Positions 1 through 10,378 of a stretch of DNA of 64,000 nt are shown here, in pieces. The position numbers and the translations under genes are program-made. Location of the stretch: positions 2,465,001 to 2,529,000 of the forward strand of contig NZ_RWIV01000001.1 in the NCBI RefSeq assembly GCF_003944835.1, written 5' to 3'. Each line of letters opens with the position of its first letter. Positions within the stretch are counted from its first letter, which is position 1. Origin of the DNA: Bacillus sp. HMF5848. Lineage in GTDB: Bacteria > Bacillota > Bacilli > Bacillales > HMF5848. The notes under the pieces were generated by a model. That model ran no database searches. It saw only the letters and a list, made by a program, of their open reading frames with translations, and was not told the DNA's origin.

Positions 1-1300
<1,300 letters not shown>

Positions 1301-1454
1301 GAAGTTTGACTTGCTCAAATTTACATCTGGCAATTCTTTTTTGTGACTTAAAAGCCGCTTGTTTTGTTTCTATATAATAGAAACGTTTTAGCGCTTGGTT
1401 TTGTTTAGTTTTCAAAGAGCTGATTTTTCACGTTGTCGTAAAAGCGACTTTAAT

Positions 1455-1484
1455 AATATATCACAATATCAATTTCGCCGTCAA
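1455..1484 (-). promoter_or_regulatory. rrn operon promoter (sigma-A type)
   Basis: On the minus strand TTGACG (1484-1479) is followed after 18 nt by TATATT (1460-1455), about 160 nt ahead of the 16S 5' end. Between promoter and gene lies the boxA-like leader typical of Bacillus rRNA operons (GCTCTTTGAAAACTAAAC, about 1404-1421). The rest of 1301-1671 holds no gene I can support. Confidence 0.7.
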
Positions 1485-1671
1485 CATCTTTTTTTAAATC
1501 TTAATTTTTCAATTGCCACTCGTTTGAAGCGACGTTTATAAATATATCATCATTGAAAACTAATAACAAGCTTTTTAAGCATTGTAAATTATGGAAGTAC
1601 TATACTAGCAAATTCAATGCCTCTTCAAAAAATGCGCGCCCACACTATCCTTGGACGCACAGATTTATACC

Positions 1672-2526
1672 TCAACCAATTCGACTCCATGTAGCTATAT
1701 ATTCAAAATTATCATTAGGTACTTGTACTTTAGGTTCATCTTTTATCCATTCTCCAAAAACATTTAACTCTTTACATGCTAAATCAAATTGACACATAGC
1801 AATGCCCATATCTAAGAGTTGCATATCATATCCTAACTTAGTGCTATAATTAGGAGTATGTTCTATATAAAAATGACATAAATTTTTTTCTTGAGACAGA
1901 AGAACTCTCCAAGGTTGCTTATTTGATGCGGAAGGACCTATCCTTACCATTTCAATAGGTGTTTTCAAATCACCTGCATCTTCTTTATTTAAAGACGTAG
2001 TGAAATTAGTATAATAAAATAGTTGATCCCACCCTTTTTTATTGTCTGCCTTTACAACAAGTCGAAGAGCTTTATTAAACACTCTTTGTTTATCTTTTGG
2101 ATAACCTATTGGCGTTATACAAGGTATAAACTCGTCTTCACGTATGTTAATTTCCTTTTCAAAAGAGTTCCTATTAAACGTTCCTCCCATCCAACAGGTA
2201 CCAATATGCATTTCTGTCATATATAACACTAGTTTATGAAATACATATCCAAATTCAATTAATGAATTAGTATTGTTTTCACAAACCCCAACTATGTATG
2301 CTCTTGGATTTTTAATGAAACCATATGTACCCAATTTAATGCCTTTGTCAGTTGTATTATGAGTAACTTGAACAAACTCAATTCTTCCTGTTCTATGGAA
2401 AGGACCACATAAATTTTCATTATTACTAATATACTTTTGTATTTGTTTAAGGTCTGATTCACTTATGCTTTGAATATCATATGTTCTTATCGATTGCCGC
2501 TTTTTCATTGTTTCTATTATTGACAC
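1672..2526 (-). CDS. nitroreductase-like flavoprotein
   Basis: The 284-aa protein begins with the nitroreductase-fold signature MKKRQSIRTYD and later has RIGPSASNKQPWRVLL (near residues 197-212), the FMN-phosphate-binding segment of the putative TM1586-type nitroreductase family. Members are FMN-dependent NAD(P)H oxidoreductases whose substrates are usually unknown. The start is GTG at 2526, seven bases behind GGAGG. The gene stands alone, with a palindromic operator-like site just upstream. The family is fairly certain; the substrate is not known. Confidence 0.75.
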   Translation of the reverse strand: MSIIETMKKRQSIRTYDIQSISESDLKQIQKYISNNENLCGPFHRTGRIEFVQVTHNTTDKGIKLGTYGFIKNPRAYIVGVCENNTNSLIEFGYVFHKLVLYMTEMHIGTCWMGGTFNRNSFEKEINIREDEFIPCITPIGYPKDKQRVFNKALRLVVKADNKKGWDQLFYYTNFTTSLNKEDAGDLKTPIEMVRIGPSASNKQPWRVLLSQEKNLCHFYIEHTPNYSTKLGYDMQLLDMGIAMCQFDLACKELNVFGEWIKDEPKVQVPNDNFEYIATWSRIG

Positions 2527-2553
2527 ATTAATACCTCCATTTGTATCTGCACT

Positions 2554-2578
2554 AGTGAGTTATCATTCATTAGTCACT
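2554..2578. promoter_or_regulatory. palindromic operator-like site upstream of nitroreductase gene
   Basis: A 25-bp imperfect palindrome with outer arms AGTGA and TCACT and paired inner positions (9 of 12 base pairs match). It lies about 28 bp in front of the nitroreductase start codon. The shape fits a TetR- or MarR-family operator. No matching regulator gene is adjacent, so the assignment is inference. Confidence 0.45.
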
Positions 2579-2782
2579 CGCGGTTACGGACTTAGGCAAA
2601 GATTAATTTCCTCTCATTATCATCACCTTTGACACTACCGATTCTCACTTTTACTTTTCTATATCATACTATCATAGAATCCCTTTGCTCGTTCGATAAA
2701 ACAAAGCAAGACAGTAAATCAGCAAAGCACCCTACCGCCTCCCTTTTGACGTTTCACTTTTGTAAATGTTTTATTCACCTAA

Positions 2783-2813
2783 AAAAACACAAAGCATTAT
2801 ACTTTGTGTTTTT
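2783..2813 (-). terminator. intrinsic terminator
   Basis: A 12-bp perfect stem (AAAAACACAAAG / CTTTGTGTTTTT) with a 7-nt loop. It lies 7 bp behind the stop codon of the 119-aa minus-strand gene and has a T-rich tail on that strand. Confidence 0.8.
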
Positions 2814-2819
2814 GTGAAA

Positions 2820-3179
2820 TTAATTAATAAATGAAGGTATTCGTATTAATCCATCTTTTTTATGATTTGAATTGTATGAATTATACTTAATGATACTACG
2901 ATGATTTGTGCTGAGTTTGAATGTTAATATGTACTCACGCTTATCCATAGTACGTGTTTCAAGCAGAAAATGGTATTTTTCATAATTCAACTTATAATGG
3001 TTAAATGTAATTCCTAGTAACTCCTCAGATTTAACTCTTGTATCCTCATGATTTTTGATAAAAGATATCAACTCTTCTACTGATACATTATTTGAGTTAA
3101 TCATAGTAATTATTTGTTCCGATGTTTGCTGAAATACTTGTTTTGTTTTTTGAATTATATTTTTTAATTTATCATTCAA
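2820..3179 (-). CDS. hypothetical protein, 119 aa
   Basis: I do not recognise this protein. It has no signal peptide or membrane segment. The N-terminal half is charged and probably helical (KNIIQKTKQVFQQTSEQI); the C-terminal half has alternating patterns suggesting beta strands. The start ATG at 3179 is preceded by AAGGAGAG. It appears to be a single-gene unit ended by the terminator at 2783-2813. It is supported as a real gene by its ribosome binding site and terminator, not by homology. Confidence 0.55.
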   Translation of the reverse strand: MNDKLKNIIQKTKQVFQQTSEQIITMINSNNVSVEELISFIKNHEDTRVKSEELLGITFNHYKLNYEKYHFLLETRTMDKREYILTFKLSTNHRSIIKYNSYNSNHKKDGLIRIPSFIN

Positions 3180-3310
3180 ACAAATCTCTCCTTCAGGTTT
3201 CTCTACTGATAGCTTTCACAAAACTACATAAGCTATTCAATTAATATCTACCTGAGCGGATTGAAATTTTAAAGCTTATACATAGTTCGTATACCTATAA
3301 ATAATCACTA

Positions 3311-3703
3311 CTATGAAATTAGGTGAGACTCTAATTGTCTACGAATATCATCAGGTATTGGTTCAGACTTTTGTGTGTTTCGATTAAAGTTTACATACGT
3401 TACTATTCCTTTTGCACATATCTCCTTGTCCTGGAGTATCTCTTCATAAAGTTGTAGGCTTGAATTCCCTAACCTTTTAACCGACGTACATATAATAACT
3501 GGTCTACCAAAGTAGATTTGACGGATAAAATCAATATTCATGTTAATAATAATCATTTTCCAATTATCAAACGAGTCATCTGGGTTAAAAAGCTTGAATA
3601 TTTCATGTCTCCCTGCTTCTAACCAAATCGGGATAGTTGTGTTATTAATATGACCAACGCCATCTGTTTCTGACACCCGGGGATGAATAATAGTTTTATA
3701 CAT
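3311..3703 (-). CDS. hotdog-fold acyl-CoA thioesterase (YbgC/FadM-like)
   Basis: The 130-aa length and the motif VSETDGVGHINNTTIPIWLE (residues 10-29) are those of the 4-hydroxybenzoyl-CoA thioesterase family, in which the Asp of TDxxGHxNN is catalytic. It would hydrolyse an acyl-CoA in the cytoplasm. It is the last gene of a tight operon, ALDH then iron ADH then thioesterase, with gaps of about 30 bp, so its substrate is probably tied to the acid or CoA ester made there. GGAGGGAG lies five bases before ATG. Confidence 0.8.
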   Translation of the reverse strand: MYKTIIHPRVSETDGVGHINNTTIPIWLEAGRHEIFKLFNPDDSFDNWKMIIINMNIDFIRQIYFGRPVIICTSVKRLGNSSLQLYEEILQDKEICAKGIVTYVNFNRNTQKSEPIPDDIRRQLESHLIS

Positions 3704-3733
3704 GCTATCTCCCTCCTAAATAACAAAAAAACG

Positions 3734-4909
3734 TCACTCGCAACCTGTCAACGTACCATCATATGCGTTTGTGTAAATACTCTCAATTTCTTTTAAACCT
3801 AATTTTTTTGGACTTCTACTTAATAACCTTTTTTGTTTTATTCCGTTTACTATTAAGTTACTTAAATCAGATTGTTTAATATCGTATTCTTTTAAAGTAG
3901 TGGGTAGTCCTAAATCTTTTATTAAGTCAAGTAAGCTCTTCACAACCGCGACAGATACCTCGGTCTCTTTAAGACCCTCCGTTTTTAGTCTTAATGCCTT
4001 CGCTACGTTAGTCATTTTCTTAATACAATCTGGCCAAATACTATCGTACACATATGGTAGAAGTATAGCATTCGACTCACCGTGTGGGATTTTAAAGAGT
4101 CCACCAAGCGGATATGCCAACGCATGTACTCCAGCAACTCCAGCATTATAAAAACTAAGACCAGCAAGCATACTTCCCATTGCCATTTCTTCTCTAACAT
4201 ATCTATCTTGGGGATTAGACAGCGCAGATCGAATATTAGATGAGATTTTTTCAATTGCAGCTAACGCGAGCAGATCAGTCATCGGGGTAGCGTTTACGGA
4301 CGTGTATGATTCAATGGCATGAGTAAGAGCATCAACACCGCTTGAAGCCGTTATTCTTGCCGGCAATGTGTAAGTTAAGGTAGGATCCACAATAGCATAG
4401 TCTGCTAGTAGCAATGGGTCAGTAATAACATCCTTCGATTCATTTAGTGAAAAGACTGCAATATCCGTTACTTCTGATCCTGTTCCCGCAGTAGTAGGAA
4501 TTAGCACTTTCGTTATTCCCTTTTCAACTAATTGACGATCACCTGTCAAATTTAAGTAATTTTCTACCATACCTTCATTTCGGGCGACAACAGCAGCAGA
4601 TTTTGCCAAGTCAAGTGCACTTCCTCCCCCAATGCCTATCACTAAATCGGGATCAAACAAACGTATTTCCTCAACAATCTCATTACCCAACTGTAATGAC
4701 GGCTCAGGAACAACTTTTGTTGATTCGCACATTTGTATGTTATGTTCTTCTAAAAGGTTAAAAAGTGAATCTAATGCACTTAGCTTTTTTAAAATAGGAT
4801 CTATTAAAACATATACTCTTTTAGTTGACAAATATTGAATAATATCACTAACTTTATCTAATGAGCCTTCTCCATAATAGATTTTATTTGGTGATATAAA
4901 TTTATACAC
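3734..4909 (-). CDS. iron-containing (group III) alcohol dehydrogenase
   Basis: A protein of 391 aa, the usual family length. It has the dinucleotide-binding GIGGGSALDLAKS segment, the TTAGTGSEVT motif, and the metal-binding stretches DALTHAIE and HALAYPLGGLFKIPHG, whose Asp and His residues coordinate Fe2+ or Zn2+. It would interconvert a primary alcohol and an aldehyde with NAD(P)H. GTG at 4909 is preferred as start because AGGAGT lies eight bases upstream; the TTG at 4915 is too close. It is the middle gene of the ALDH-ADH-thioesterase operon. Confidence 0.85.
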   Translation of the reverse strand: MYKFISPNKIYYGEGSLDKVSDIIQYLSTKRVYVLIDPILKKLSALDSLFNLLEEHNIQMCESTKVVPEPSLQLGNEIVEEIRLFDPDLVIGIGGGSALDLAKSAAVVARNEGMVENYLNLTGDRQLVEKGITKVLIPTTAGTGSEVTDIAVFSLNESKDVITDPLLLADYAIVDPTLTYTLPARITASSGVDALTHAIESYTSVNATPMTDLLALAAIEKISSNIRSALSNPQDRYVREEMAMGSMLAGLSFYNAGVAGVHALAYPLGGLFKIPHGESNAILLPYVYDSIWPDCIKKMTNVAKALRLKTEGLKETEVSVAVVKSLLDLIKDLGLPTTLKEYDIKQSDLSNLIVNGIKQKRLLSRSPKKLGLKEIESIYTNAYDGTLTGCE

Positions 4910-4941
4910 TAGCAACCACTCCTAACAAACATGACACTAAA

Positions 4942-6375
4942 TTAAAAGTCATAATTTAAACTAATGAATTTCATGTTTACCATCTCACGCATAGCGTATT
5001 TAATGCCTTCGTATCCGTATCCAGATGACTTAATACCTCCATACGGCATATGGTCGAATCTCAAAGTAGGAATATCATTTACGAGCACCTGCCCCACTTC
5101 AAGCTCGTGAGCAAATCGTAATGCTTGCGGTAATACATACGTAAATAAACCGGCATTCAATCCATAATCACTATTATTCATCTCAACAAGAGCCTCTTCT
5201 GCGGTTTCAACCTCATTGATAATTACTACTGGTCCAAATACTTCTTCACAAGACACTTTCATACTTGCAGGTACATTCAACAAAATGGTCGGTTTCATGC
5301 CGTACTGAAGTAATTCACCACCAGAAATTAATGTAGCTCCGCCCCCAATCGCTTCATGTACCCAGCTTATAATTCGCCTTTGAGCATTTTCATCAATAAG
5401 CGCGGAAAGGTTTGTGTCATCATCAAATGGATTTCCGTATTGTAATAACTCAGTAGCTTCTTTAAAAATTCGAATGAATTGTTTGCTAATACGTTTATCA
5501 ACATATATTCTCTGCGTACTTATACAAACTTGACCATTATAAGAAAAAGCTCCTTCTACTGCTTTTTTTACTATTTCTGCTATTTTCTCTTCTACACTTT
5601 TATCCACATATATAGCAGAATTATTCCCTAGTTCTAATGTAACCTTTTTTAGCCCTGCGCGAGATTTAATTTGCTTCCCTACTTTTGGACTTCCTGTAAA
5701 AGATATTTTTGCTACATCGGGATGATCTATCAAAATAGCACCTAAACGCGGACCATCTCCTGTTATTACCTGATAAGCATACGGTGGTAAACCTACTTCG
5801 TTCATTACCTCTAAAAGCTTAACTGCTGAGAGTGGTGCTTTTTCAGCCGGCTTTACAATGATGGTATTTCCAACTGCAAGTGCTGGCCCAACTTTATGCG
5901 CAACTAAGTTAAGCGGAAAATTAAATGGTGTTATCGCACCGACAACTCCAATAGGTTGAAAGATTGTATAGGCATCTCGACCAGCACCATTCGCCGCTGC
6001 ATCTAAACGAATCGACTCTCCCTCAAGCTTGCGTGCCTCGATTGCTGAGAATTTAAATGTTTGTATTGTGCGATCTACCTCACCACGGGAATATCTGATT
6101 GGTTTACCAGACTCTAATGTAATAACACGTGCAAATTCTTCTCTTAATTCAGCAATTCTTTCACTTATCTTATCTAATATTTGTGACCGTTTTTCTGATG
6201 ATAACGCTCTCATTTCCTTATAAGCATACTTACTTCTTTCAATGGCTTGTAACATCTGTTCGTTACTACAATCAGGAATATCTAGAATTTTTTCTCGTGT
6301 ATGTGGATTTAAAAGTGGATACGTTTGTCGCGCAGATGTCATTAAATCATTTAAGTATCTACAATACACTTGCAT
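4942..6375 (-). CDS. NAD(P)-dependent aldehyde dehydrogenase
   Basis: A full-length 477-aa ALDH superfamily enzyme. The oxyanion Asn152 lies in TPFNFP, the general base Glu248 in TLELGNNS, and the catalytic Cys284 in GQVCIS. FTGSPKVG near 226 is the cofactor loop. It oxidises an aldehyde to a carboxylic acid and resembles the lactaldehyde, phosphonoacetaldehyde and non-phosphorylating GAPDH branch, but the substrate cannot be read from sequence. It is the first gene of the operon with an iron ADH and a thioesterase. GAGGTG lies five bases before the ATG. Confidence 0.85.
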   Translation of the reverse strand: MQVYCRYLNDLMTSARQTYPLLNPHTREKILDIPDCSNEQMLQAIERSKYAYKEMRALSSEKRSQILDKISERIAELREEFARVITLESGKPIRYSRGEVDRTIQTFKFSAIEARKLEGESIRLDAAANGAGRDAYTIFQPIGVVGAITPFNFPLNLVAHKVGPALAVGNTIIVKPAEKAPLSAVKLLEVMNEVGLPPYAYQVITGDGPRLGAILIDHPDVAKISFTGSPKVGKQIKSRAGLKKVTLELGNNSAIYVDKSVEEKIAEIVKKAVEGAFSYNGQVCISTQRIYVDKRISKQFIRIFKEATELLQYGNPFDDDTNLSALIDENAQRRIISWVHEAIGGGATLISGGELLQYGMKPTILLNVPASMKVSCEEVFGPVVIINEVETAEEALVEMNNSDYGLNAGLFTYVLPQALRFAHELEVGQVLVNDIPTLRFDHMPYGGIKSSGYGYEGIKYAMREMVNMKFISLNYDF

Positions 6376-6488
6376 CCTCTCACCTCAATTTTATTTTTAA
6401 CTGAATATTCTTTCAAATATATTTATTTAATATTATACAATATTTTCTCTTCAATCGTATTATGCAAACTATTACTTCCTAAATAAAA

Positions 6489-6525
6489 AGAAGCTAACAC
6501 TATTTACAAAATATGGTTAGCTTCT
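6489..6525 (-). terminator. intrinsic terminator behind 42-aa ORF
   Basis: A perfect 10-bp stem AGAAGCTAAC / GTTAGCTTCT followed on the minus strand by TTTTATTT. It lies about 43 bp downstream of the small ORF at 6568-6696, which supports that ORF as a transcribed unit. Confidence 0.65.
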
Positions 6526-6567
6526 GGGTTACATATTATGGATTGTCATACTATTATGTCTACGCTC

Positions 6568-6696
6568 TTAGTCTTTGATTTTCACAGGTGTTACAACTGC
6601 GTATAAATTTTCTGTTGGTACTGATACATTAACTGAGATTACTTTGTAACCAGCAGTGTTTTTATTTGCTATAACTTTTACATGATTGCTATTCAT
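6568..6696 (-). CDS. putative 42-aa small protein
   Basis: A 42-codon ORF starting ATG at 6696 (MNSNHVKVIANKNTAGYKVI) and ending PVKIKD. GAGAGGA lies about nine bases upstream and an intrinsic terminator follows. The peptide is basic at its start, has alternating hydrophobic residues suggesting a small beta-sheet fold, and has no membrane segment. I know no family for it. The case rests on the ribosome binding site, the terminator and protein-like composition. Confidence 0.4.
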   Translation of the reverse strand: MNSNHVKVIANKNTAGYKVISVNVSVPTENLYAVVTPVKIKD

Positions 6697-6979
6697 TCCG
6701 TGTCATCCTCTCGTCATATATTCACACAAGACATAATATATGTGAGAGTCTGAAAAATGTGCTATGTATGCTTAAAATTTTTAAAATTAATTGCTTGGCT
6801 TAGCAATTTAAGTATAGAAACAAAGCTGACAAAAGGCACATAACCTGAATTGTACTGTTACAGTTCCTCATCACTATGCGATCTAACAATGTCGCACACC
6901 ACAAACTTGTAACAATAACACTAAACATTGGCGTGTACTCACCTGAATTTGCAGCAGAATATTCAACAATAAAAGCAAA

Positions 6980-7010
6980 AAGCATGTGATTTAGACTAAA
7001 TCACATGCTT
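6980..7010 (-). terminator. terminator of the LOV/STAS operon
   Basis: A perfect 14-bp stem AAGCATGTGATTTA / TAAATCACATGCTT with a 3-nt loop. It lies 17 bp after the STAS gene stop codon and has a T-rich tail on the minus strand. Confidence 0.85.
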
Positions 7011-7026
7011 ACTTGAAGTCGGTTGC

Positions 7027-7332
7027 CTATGCTTGTATTTCAAAAACTAGGTTAAGTCTTGTTAATTCAATGACATCTTTAACCATTCCATTTATTCCTT
7101 TTAATATAATTTTGCCATTTTCATTTGTAATTTTTTTGTGAAGTCCAACTAATACACCTAAACCGGAACTATCAATATACTCTAATTTTTTCATATCAAA
7201 TACAAACATTACGTACCCTTGTTCAACATAATTATACACTTCATCCCGAACAGCATTTGATTCCTGAACATACATTTTTCCATCAAGCATTATATATACA
7301 CTGTTATCTTGTATTTCACTACTTATCCTCAT
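7027..7332 (-). CDS. STAS-domain anti-sigma factor antagonist (RsbV-like)
   Basis: The 101-aa STAS protein carries the phospho-acceptor motif EYIDSSGLGVLVGL; by alignment with RsbV the target residue is Ser55 of D54-S55-S56-G57. In the partner-switching scheme the unphosphorylated form binds the kinase/anti-sigma factor and releases sigma, and phosphorylation switches it off. Its start overlaps the end of the upstream LOV-PP2C-kinase gene by 14 bp, so the two are translationally coupled. The upstream protein carries both predicted enzymes acting on this Ser. No sigma gene is adjacent. Confidence 0.88.
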   Translation of the reverse strand: MRISSEIQDNSVYIMLDGKMYVQESNAVRDEVYNYVEQGYVMFVFDMKKLEYIDSSGLGVLVGLHKKITNENGKIILKGINGMVKDVIELTRLNLVFEIQA

Positions 7333-10012
7333 TGAAATCCCCTCTCATGTTTTTGTATAGTGTGACCTGATTACCCAAATCGTTATATACAATGGTATCC
7401 ATGAGCTTTTTCATTAAGTATATTCCTCTTCCTGATTCGGAATAAGCCCACATCAATTCGTCCATAAGCTGATCATTTTTTTCTTCTATCTCTTGTAACT
7501 TCTCGTTAACATTGAAACCGGGACCATTATCAGATACCGTAATTTTAAATTCTTGATTAGTTTGTACAATTTCTACTGTAACTTCAGTTGAAGCTTTAAG
7601 AGCATTATTTAATGCTTCATTAAAGGATATTTCCACAAACCCAAAATCCTTATCAAAAGCTGATTGAAATAAACTTGATGATTGCTGCTTAATAATTTCA
7701 ATGCCCTTCCAGTCATTCACACACACTGTTTCCTTCAATAGAACTGTCCCCTGCCTTTTTACGAATAAACTCATAACAGTTGCATCGTCCTGTAAAGTAC
7801 TTTGATTACAAAACTGTTCTAAAATCGAAAATAAATTTTCCGCCTTACTCGTTGGGTGGAGTACATCGGTTATACCATCTGTCAAAAAGTGAACTATATC
7901 TCCTTCTTGCAGATCTATTATGTACTCATCAAATGGCACATTCTCAAACATCCCAATACAATAAGCTTTGTTCGATATCTTATGAACCTTACCTTGTTTC
8001 TCAATAAAAAACTCATTAATTCCACAAGGAACGTAATGAAGGATTTGCTTTTTTACATCATACTCGAAATAGACACCAGCAACAAACACTTCGTCAGTCA
8101 AATATTTAGTGATTTCCTGATTAATGTATTTAACTTTATCAGCGAGGGATACTTGCTTCTCAGCAATAGTTTGAAACAAAACTCTTAATACAGATGTTTG
8201 TAACGCTGTTGCTATGCCATGACCCATTGCGTCAAATACAACTCCAGCTAATTTTGTATCATTTTCTATCCATTTATAATTAAAGAAGTCTCCACTCACG
8301 TATTGATTAGGTTTAAAAATATATTTAAGTCCGACAAATTTATTATCAAATGGTTCAGGTAGAAAGCTAGATTGAATTTTCCCCGCTAACTTAACATCAT
8401 TTTGGATTTGTTCTTTTTCTGTTAAATCCCTTAGCAAACAGACAGTATTTGTTCTATTTCCTGATTCATCCATAATGGCATCTACTCGCAACCAAAGAGA
8501 TTTGAGATGACCATTTGTTAGCTTAATATTAATTTGTCCTTCCCAAGCATTACCTGTTAAAATCGTCGACCTCACTTCTTGTTGCATTTCTTCAAGCCCT
8601 TGTTCTTTAATTCTATCAGAGATATTTTTTTGTAAAACCTCTTCTTTTTTTCGGTTGAACATTTTTTCATATGCATCATTTACTGTTATGATTTTACCGT
8701 TTTCATCTATTATGACAACAGCTTCCCTCATACTTTGAACGAGCTTTGAAGCTATTTTTAACTGTTTTTCACTCTCCTTAATAAGAGTGATATCCTTTGA
8801 TATTCCATACAACCCAATGAGTTCATCTTCTATAACAATAGGTGTTGCTTTTACACTTAAAATTTTCTTCGTACCATACTTATCAATAAGCTCTGTTTCA
8901 AACTCCAGTGATTCAAAGTTCTCCACAACCCTTTTAAAATATTGTCGAGTTTCTTCGTTATATTTTTCATCAATTAGCTCACTATAGTGCATATTTTGCA
9001 GCTCTTCATCACTATATCCTGTCAGCTTTAAACAGGCTTCATTAACCTCAAAGAATCTACCAGACGGTTCAATCAAATATACAGCATCATTGTTACTGTG
9101 GAACAGCGCCTTGTAACGCTGTTTTCTTGCCGCAAACTCTACTGCTATCCTCTTTCTTTCACTTATATCTCGTTGAAACCCAACGAAATGAGTAAGATTT
9201 CCTTCCTGATCACGAATTGCATCAATTTTCAATTCATTCCAAAAAGGTGTTCCATCTTTTTTGTAGTTTAATATTTCTACAATTATTCCCTCGCCCTTTT
9301 TTATAGCTTGTGAGATTTTTGCTACGGTTGCTTTATCTGTACCTGAGCCTTGTAGAAATCTACAATTACGGCCTAGTACATCATCTTCTTCATATCCGGT
9401 TATAGACTTAAAAGCTTTATTTACAAAAATAGTAGGATTATCGGGTAAATTAGGATTGCTTATGATAACTCCTGTTGTAGACTTTTCAATAGCTACTGAT
9501 AATACAACATTTTCCTTAACAATATTTCTTAATTCTAACTCTGACATCACGAGCGCAGCATATTCAGATAACAACGCCATTTGCTCATCAGTGAATTTTC
9601 GAGGCTTTGTATCTTTTAGACAAAGAGTACCAATTACATTGCCCTTCTTTGTCCGTAATGGTGCTCCAGCATAAAAGCGCAGTCCAAGTTCACCAGTCAC
9701 TAATGGGTTATCAGCAAAGCGTGGGTCCTTTGTAGCATCTTTAACAATCATTGGTTTGTCACCAACTACTACATGATGACAAAATGCTACTTCGCGGCTC
9801 GTCTCCGTAATACCACTAAGTCCCACACACGATTTAAACCATTGACGATCTTTATCAACAAGCGAGATTAGACAAATCGGAACAGCAAACATTTGACTAG
9901 CAATTTTAGTAATACGATCAAATGCTTCTTCCTTTTCTGTATCCAAAATATTTAAAGAAAGCAATTCTTCTAATCTTCTTTTTTCTCGTTCTTGTAAATG
10001 TATTGTTTTCAT
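7319..10012 (-). CDS. GAF-LOV-PAS-PAS-PP2C-HATPase blue-light partner-switching sensor
   Basis: An 897-aa soluble multidomain protein. GAF spans about 20-160. A LOV domain spans 170-285 with the flavin-adduct Cys217 in GRNCRFLQ and flavin-contact residues in NYKKDGTPFWNEL and FVGFQRD (Gln280). Two further PAS domains lie at 297-410 and 420-535. The SpoIIE/PP2C phosphatase (545-755) has SGDFF, DAMGHG, TDGITD and QDDATV. The RsbW-type kinase (775-890) has NEALNNAL, DNGPGF and GRGIYLM. It probably dephosphorylates and rephosphorylates the overlapping STAS protein, with light as one input. The LOV core closely resembles that of YtvA of B. subtilis. There is no membrane segment. Confidence 0.9.
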   Translation of the reverse strand: MKTIHLQEREKRRLEELLSLNILDTEKEEAFDRITKIASQMFAVPICLISLVDKDRQWFKSCVGLSGITETSREVAFCHHVVVGDKPMIVKDATKDPRFADNPLVTGELGLRFYAGAPLRTKKGNVIGTLCLKDTKPRKFTDEQMALLSEYAALVMSELELRNIVKENVVLSVAIEKSTTGVIISNPNLPDNPTIFVNKAFKSITGYEEDDVLGRNCRFLQGSGTDKATVAKISQAIKKGEGIIVEILNYKKDGTPFWNELKIDAIRDQEGNLTHFVGFQRDISERKRIAVEFAARKQRYKALFHSNNDAVYLIEPSGRFFEVNEACLKLTGYSDEELQNMHYSELIDEKYNEETRQYFKRVVENFESLEFETELIDKYGTKKILSVKATPIVIEDELIGLYGISKDITLIKESEKQLKIASKLVQSMREAVVIIDENGKIITVNDAYEKMFNRKKEEVLQKNISDRIKEQGLEEMQQEVRSTILTGNAWEGQINIKLTNGHLKSLWLRVDAIMDESGNRTNTVCLLRDLTEKEQIQNDVKLAGKIQSSFLPEPFDNKFVGLKYIFKPNQYVSGDFFNYKWIENDTKLAGVVFDAMGHGIATALQTSVLRVLFQTIAEKQVSLADKVKYINQEITKYLTDEVFVAGVYFEYDVKKQILHYVPCGINEFFIEKQGKVHKISNKAYCIGMFENVPFDEYIIDLQEGDIVHFLTDGITDVLHPTSKAENLFSILEQFCNQSTLQDDATVMSLFVKRQGTVLLKETVCVNDWKGIEIIKQQSSSLFQSAFDKDFGFVEISFNEALNNALKASTEVTVEIVQTNQEFKITVSDNGPGFNVNEKLQEIEEKNDQLMDELMWAYSESGRGIYLMKKLMDTIVYNDLGNQVTLYKNMRGDFNEDK

Positions 10013-10308
10013 ATAAAAATCATCCTTTGTTAAATAATACTTAACATATGTAAGTAAATGGACGGAACTTCTCCCTCTATAATATCATGTTTTGTCAACA
10101 TATTTCGACAGGACATTTTCGATATACTGTGAAAATCTTCACTTGCAAATAGGGCATTCGCTAAACTTTTAGCAAGCCTACTAAATGCAGTTTCCCGTTC
10201 GTAAACTCGGCGCTATTAGAAATGGATGATCAATCTTTAGAGTAGAGTAGAGAACTGATTTCAAAGGGATGGCTTCCGCCATCTCTTTTATTTTCAGCTC
10301 CCCCTCAT

Positions 10309-10343
10309 CAAACCGTACGTGAGGTTTTCCCTCATACGGCTTT
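10309..10343 (-). ncRNA. group II intron domain V
   Basis: The minus strand shows the domain V hairpin: arms AGCCGTATGAGGG and CCTCACGTACGGTTT around a GAAAA-type loop. This is the catalytic centre of the ribozyme and it appears intact. Confidence 0.85.
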
Positions 10344-10378
10344 CCGACGTTCTTCTTCCTTTGACTTTACGTACTTGC

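Noticed and set aside
6800-6985. 61-codon minus-strand frame with a hydrophobic end
   Set aside because: No ribosome binding site, overlaps the arm of the terminator of the LOV/STAS operon, composition not protein-like.
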